Source: Blastomyces gilchristii SLH14081
Taxonomy: Eukaryota; Ascomycota; Eurotiomycetes; Onygenales; Ajellomycetaceae
Assembly (NCBI RefSeq): GCF_000003855.2
Contig: NW_003101667.1
Span: 35,012-99,011, forward strand
Direction: 5' to 3'
DNA: 64,000 nt
The translations under genes and the position numbers were made by a program. Position 1 is the first letter of the stretch, and each line of letters begins with the position of its first letter. Of this stretch, positions 59,430-64,000 are shown one piece after another. The notes under the pieces were generated by a model. It searched no databases, was not told the DNA's origin, and was given only the letters and a program-made list of their open reading frames with translations.

Positions 59430-60420
59430 ATGATGAATAAGACAATATCTAGTACAACAGTTCACCTCAGTGTTTCTGAAGATTGAAAACTTTGATATAA
59501 GTATATATAAGAATATGCAAAGAATAAGAAGATATCAGACTTTATTAATCTGAATAAATCTGATATCTTCTCTGAACTAGAAGAATCTCTGAAACCTGAG
59601 TATTCAGAAGAAGTCATCACAGAGGTCAAGATTGCATATAATATCAAGATCACTGCATGAAAAATCAAATATATGAAATATAAGAAATTGAATGAAGGTA
59701 TGATAAAGATATAAGATATTATATGAAAAACAGTGAATGTCACAGAGCTATAACATATACACAGTGAGAATAATGATGTGAAGAAGATTATCTGTTTATT
59801 AAGAGATTGACTCTCTCTCATAACTGTGAACTATTAGAATGATGTGATAATCTGATATTACAATCTCTGCAAAGGACTGAAAAACAGAGATATAGAGAAG
59901 TGATTAAATGACTGATCTCTCATTGAAAATGATATCAAAGAGACAGATATAGCTAAACAGTTCAACTTGAAGAAAGACTTCTTAAATATGAACCTAGCTA
60001 TTGATGCAGATTATACACAAGTATGAGCTAAGAATGTTCAATATAATAAAGATATCATATCTTTGATAGAGTTAGTTAAGAACTTCAAGAAAGAGTATAG
60101 AGAAATGAGTATTCTCAAAGAAGATAAACCTATGAACTTTGCTACGCTTAATAAAAGATCTCAGCAAAATACCTTATTATCAGTGATATTTGAAAACTGC
60201 ATCTACAGAGCCTATCACTGATACACTCAGTACTACTATCTGAATTCATCAAGAAAGTCACCTGAATGAAAGAAAAACAGGGAGAAAAGAACTCAGATTA
60301 ATCAAGCTCTTAAGAAGCAAGAATTAAAGAGATGCGTTGATCGGGCGATATCTAGAGATTCATTAATAAATACAGATATAATAGATCAAGCAGTTCTAGA
60401 AGAAATGATTCTGAAGCAAT
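59430..60420 (+). pseudogene. copia gag
   Basis: From ATG ATG at 59430-59435 one frame runs to 60420 with no frameshift; it is interrupted only by stops at Trp or Gln sites. The N-terminus reads S-E-D, stop, K-L, stop, Y-K-Y-I, stop, E-Y-A-K, matching the spaced-Trp pattern of copia gag. Near 60198-60240 a Cys/His/Tyr cluster followed by Y-Y-L-N resembles a decayed zinc knuckle. It is cut near the C-terminus by inverted-repeat element copy 4. The opposing 119-codon minus frame at 59462-59821 is a shadow. Confidence 0.78.
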
Positions 60421-60926
60421 TAGACTGACTGTATGACTGTGTCTGAAACCAGGATCAGAATATTTGATAGTCTTATTACTAATTCAACTGATCTCATTAC
60501 ACAGTTTTAAGATTATATAGTAGTTTTGTACTGTCTCAGTGAGACTTACTATCTACTCTTATTACATTTTTTAAATGAGATCATAATTTTCACTTCTCAA
60601 TTTAAATTCTTTTTATTGCTTTAAATGAGTTTAAATCTCATTTCAGTATTATCAAAAAGTGTTACTTTTTAAAAAATTAAAAATAGGCTAAAAAAAACCT
60701 TAAAATGTCTAAAAATAGTAACTTTATGCTAAGAATAAAACTAAATGAAATCAAATGAAATCACTTTCTTATTTTTTCTAAGTCATGATTTCATTTTGAG
60801 ATTTGATATATAGTCACTTTGCATGTTTTTTGAATGATTAGTCCCAGCGGGATTCACACTAAGAAATGTATGAAACCAGATCAAATGAGATTAAATGTGA
60901 AATTCATGGTTCCGGCGGTCAGTCTA
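60421..60926 (-). mobile_element. 506-bp inverted-repeat element, copy 4 (reversed)
   Basis: Perfect duplication GAAGCAAT at 60413-60420 and 60927-60934. Same 506-bp length, opposite orientation to copies 1-3, moderately decayed. Confidence 0.92.
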
Positions 60927-60940
60927 GAAGCAATCAGATT

Positions 60941-61030
60941 CTCAATCTATCATTTCTCAATATATCAATTATTAATCTATTAATTATTAATCTATCAATC
61001 ATTAATCTATTGATCATCAATCTATTGATC
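60941..61030 (+). repeat. AT-rich minisatellite
   Basis: Degenerate ~12-15 bp units of the form ATTAATCTATCA or ATCATCAATCTATTG, in the copia gag extension. In the gag frame it would encode repeats around I-N-H-Q-S. It ends exactly at GB-3. Confidence 0.75.
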
Positions 61031-61197
61031 TGTGATTCGGAAGAACGTACGACCGTCGGATAATAACGCGTCCGCTTCCGAACTTGCTTACGAATGTAAA
61101 GGGGCCATAGCAGCCATCAATTAATTTAGTGTACTGTATATAAGAAGCCAGTGTACGCCTGTAATTGTACACTGACTTAAGCAACCTTTGAATCACA
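61031..61197 (+). repeat. GB-3 5' LTR
   Basis: 167 bp, TG to CA, CpG partly kept. Confidence 0.92.
61137..61144 (+). promoter_or_regulatory. TATA box in GB LTR
   Basis: TATATAAG, conserved in position in GB LTRs (also near 22490 and 54550), about 55 bp before the LTR end. Likely core promoter for the sense transcript. Confidence 0.6.
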
Positions 61198-61549
61198 TCT
61201 GATAGCATGTCTAAAAACTGGTGAGAAGCACAGGCTTCTTCAGAGCATGATAATTCCATCTACAAAGCAATTCATAGTTATCATGTCAGTGTGATTCTAA
61301 AACATCTCAAAAGATCACATATGAAGAAGCAGTGAGTGAAAGAGCATCTGATTGATACTGCTCTGCCTGTTGAAGAAAAACTCCACACTCAGACAAATGC
61401 TATATATGCGAACAGATAAGATGTGAGAAAGAGAATGTGAGTGATGAATCAGATTCAAAGAAGATCACTCTCTACTCAGAAGAATAAAAGAGAAGTGATT
61501 ATCACTGAAGTCATATAATGATAATAGGAAATGGAAATCAGAAATCATA

Positions 61550-61610
61550 TAATAATATAATGATATAATGATATAATGATATAACAATATAATGATATAA
61601 CAATAGACAT
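61550..61610 (+). repeat. AT microsatellite-like repeat in GB leader
   Basis: Units of GATATAAT or AATATAAT repeated about seven times; a shorter version is at 8643-8684 in GB-1, so the array length varies between copies. Confidence 0.75.
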
Positions 61611-61659
61611 TATACAATTAACAAGAAATCATCAAAATAAACATCTTCTCTAGTCAATA

Positions 61660-63050
61660 TGAACAACACTCTTCTCTGCTATCTGAATCAGAAGATATGC
61701 AGAACCTCTCAGAGAGTTTACTTAAAGCAGTAAGAAAAGTGACTGAGATCACTGAATCAGAAGTGAAACTCTGTACATATACAAGAATTCTAAACAAGAT
61801 TGAGGTCTTGTATACACAGTGACAGGCTGAGACAGAAGTTAAGTAACAATTGATATTCACTGTGAATCAAGCATTCACTATGAAGAGCTTCGCCGACGCA
61901 ATCATCATCATTAATAAGAACAGAGAAGATCAGGTTGTAGACCTGCAATGAGAGATAGAATGTTTATACAGACAGGCAATCACATCAAATCTGAAGATCT
62001 CATCACAATCATTCACAACTTTCTCAGAAGCATACACATCATCTGAGATCACTGCACATGATGAGAATTCAAGCATAGAATATATCAAGCCAGAAGATCT
62101 GTCAGAGTCATTAAGCTTCAATAATAACTGAAAAAATGATGCTGCAATCAGCTGACTAAGTCAGATGCAATCATATTATCAGATTGAATATGAACTCACA
62201 GACAGACAGTCAATGAAATTTCAACAAGTTCTAAGATCTGCTGTATTTCTACACAGAAAAGTGAAGTCATTATGAATGACTGATGAAAAGATGAATCTCA
62301 TAGACTCAGAGTGATATTCATTCTCATGAACATGGAATAAGTTTTTCAAATGAATCTTACACAACTTTGAGAAAGTAAACATGTAAGACAAGTGTTATAA
62401 ACACTTCACTGAGTGTAGATAAGTGAGTAATCTTACATCATACTTCACACACTTTAGCTTATACTATCTTATGTTGAATGAAGAGCTTTTAATATCTTTC
62501 TATTTATAGATCTTTATTCATGATCTTACATCTGAGTTGAGAGTAGAATGAAAATGCTTAATCTCACAATCAGGCACAGTGAAAGAAGTATACAATATTC
62601 TCATTATACAGAAATAAGCAAGTCAATTACAACAGAAAATACTGCAATTAAGTATATCTCAGTGAAGAATAAGTAATCAGACTTCTACAATACAAGTCAC
62701 ACATCTGAATGCAATGAATCTAGATTTGAATGATATTGCTAAAGCACTGAATCTCTCAAAAAAGAGATTCTCTAAGTGAAAATCTTGATATTACAAGTAT
62801 CAAGCTTGCTTCAACTGCAGACATCAAAATCATGATATAAAAGATTGCACACAGCATGCACAGTCAAGAGAGTCAAAAAACTAGCAGAATCAGTGAGCTC
62901 AGAGACACTCACTGATATTCTATGAAAAGCCTCTAAAGTGAAAGAGATGTCTGTATTAGATGATTCACTGAATTCTGTGAATGCAGAGAGAAAGCAGACT
63001 TCTGACTGAGATGTGAATAAGAATGAAGCAGACACTCATCTCAATGTCTT
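61660..63050 (+). pseudogene. GB-3 gag with intact zinc knuckle
   Basis: Same frame order as GB-1 gag but uninterrupted. N-terminal helical region around 61680-62100, Trp-rich gag core around 62140-62600, and at 62807-62848 C-F-N-C-R-H-Q-N-H-D-I-K-D-C, a fully intact CX2CX4HX4C knuckle. TGA and TAA stops at Trp/Gln positions remain elsewhere. Minus-strand frames at 61654, 61930 and 62811 are shadows. Confidence 0.75.
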
Positions 63051-63924
63051 GAGGCCTGAAATATTAATGTATAGAGGGTACTTGAGTAAGAATCAAGAGA
63101 TGACTGTAAAAGTGTTAGCAGACACAGAAGCTTCTATACAATATATTAGTGATTATATAATCTGAAGACTAAAAGCGGTCTGCTAAGTAGAGAATTCTTA
63201 ACACATAAGATTGTCTGATAACTGATATTTAGTATCACCTGTAAGAGTAAGAGTTCTCTTGCATCTTAAAGAATGATCTTGCTATATCTGAGCATGAGAG
63301 CTGCAGAACATGAAATATAACCTTATTCTCAGACTCAATTGATTTCAAAGGTTCAATCTGCAGATTCAATAGTGTATGTGTTATATATAATTAACTGATA
63401 AGAAGAAAACAGTTCATATGATTCTATCAACTGATATGAGAAGAACATTTCACATCTCTGATGTAGAAGAATTAAATCTGCTTACACATTAATAAGCAAA
63501 GAGAATAATTTGCAAGACCTCATCTGAAAGCATTCTGTATGTGATACAGAACTGAGAAGTGAAGAAAATCAAGATAAAGAATATACAGAAGAACAAGTGT
63601 ATGAAGAAACTTCTGAAGAAGTATGAGAAGGTCTTCTGAATAGATCTTTCATCAGAATTGCTGCTGAAATGAGGATTTGTACATGAGATCAACACAGTGG
63701 ATGCAAAATCAGTCAATCAAAATGTGTACTCTCTGTCACAAACACATCTTGAAGAACAGAAGCATCAGATCACAGACCTTCTAGAATATGATCTTATATA
63801 ACCCTCATCAAGCGTGTAAGGCTTCCCAGTTCTATTTGTGAAAAAGGCAGATGAGAAGTGATGAATATGTATTGATTATCAAGCACTCAACAAGCTTATA
63901 ATTAAGAATGAATATTCACTGCCA
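63050..63924 (+). pseudogene. GB-3 protease and RT start
   Basis: At 63115-63150 the frame reads V-L-A-D-T-E-A-S-I-Q-Y-I-S, a retropepsin active-site region with D-T-G changed to D-T-E by G-to-A. RT N-terminal sequence follows (63640-63924) up to the inserted GB LTR. Confidence 0.72.
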
Positions 63925-64000
63925 TGTCATTCAAAGGTTGCTTGAGCCAGCGTACGATTACAGGCATACGCCGGCTTCTTATATACTGTACACTAAATTA
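63925..64000 (-). repeat. GB-4 LTR, reversed, partial
   Basis: From 63925 the sequence is the reverse complement of a GB LTR end (ATTCAAAGGTTGC onwards, with TATATAC near 63975), so another GB copy or solo LTR is inserted in GB-3 and continues off the right edge. Confidence 0.88.

Larger units (their letters stand above)
57944..61030 (+). mobile_element. Ty1/copia element, 5' half
   Basis: LTR, primer site, repeated leader and gag in order, inserted in a GA LTR. It is terminated on the right by GB-3. A GA solo LTR sits inside its LTR and a 506-bp element near the end of gag. PR, IN, RT and the 3' LTR are missing. Confidence 0.82.
61031..63924 (+). mobile_element. GB-3: 5' part of a GB element
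   Basis: LTR 61031-61197 (167 bp), leader with AT repeats, gag, protease and the start of RT, colinear with GB-1 without the GA-1 insertion. It ends at 63924, where a reversed GB LTR begins, at a point equal to about 16699 of GB-1. Confidence 0.9.

Noticed and set aside
59462..59821. 119-codon minus-strand membrane-like ORF
   Set aside because: It is the complement of copia gag; hydrophobic content comes from reading Glu/Lys/Asp-rich codons backwards.

Overview
This 64 kb window reads as a solid block of nested, mutation-decayed transposable elements in a filamentous fungal genome. I found no intact host gene, no rRNA and no functional tRNA gene. The fungal assignment is inference. It rests on Tad1/I-like LINEs, chromodomain Ty3/gypsy elements, fungal-type copia fragments, 50-70 nt introns with GTAAGT-like donors and CTRAY-type branch points, and dense C-to-T / G-to-A decay resembling repeat-induced point mutation (RIP). 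The composition is very AT-rich, and almost every stop inside element genes sits where TGG (Trp) or CAA (Gln) is expected.

Five families explain nearly all bases. (1) A Tad1-like LINE (ORF1 with zinc knuckles, endonuclease, RT, RNase H, C-terminal CCHC, TAA-repeat tail) is present in both orientations. (2) Family GA is a chromodomain Ty3/gypsy element with ~310-328 bp LTRs and 5-bp target duplications. (3) Family GB is a second Ty3/gypsy with exactly 167-bp LTRs, 4-bp target duplications and an extra ~2.3 kb 3' region. (4) Copia is present as two fragments. (5) There are two small non-autonomous families: a tRNA-derived SINE (3 copies) with a LINE-like TAA tail, and a 506-bp inverted-repeat element (4 copies, each exactly 506 bp with a perfect 8-bp target duplication).

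Layout: 1-1831 is a reversed LINE 5' region with a GC-rich repeated leader. 1832-7857 is a reversed copia fragment split by LINE A (2010-5930). 7858-24685 is a reversed LINE split by GB-1 (8124-22549), which is itself split by GA-1 (9364-15036) and an inverted-repeat element. 24686-33950 is LINE B split by GA-2 (24939-30643). 33951-49526 holds reversed LINE pieces carrying a SINE and split by GB-2 (37533-46598). 49527-57468 holds LINE C, a GB 3' end, and a 5'-inverted LINE D. 57469-61030 is a GA tail and a copia 5' half with a GA solo LTR and an inverted-repeat element. 61031-64000 is GB-3, cut by a further GB LTR.

The most unusual item is in GB. Both long copies carry, antisense to gag-pol in the 3' region, the same apparently spliced gene (20410-21841 minus in GB-1; 38153-39607 plus in GB-2). 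Two introns fall at equivalent places. Between copies all exon length differences are multiples of three while intron differences are not. Reading phase is kept across both splices, and the interrupting stops are mostly at conserved Trp positions. I do not recognise the product.
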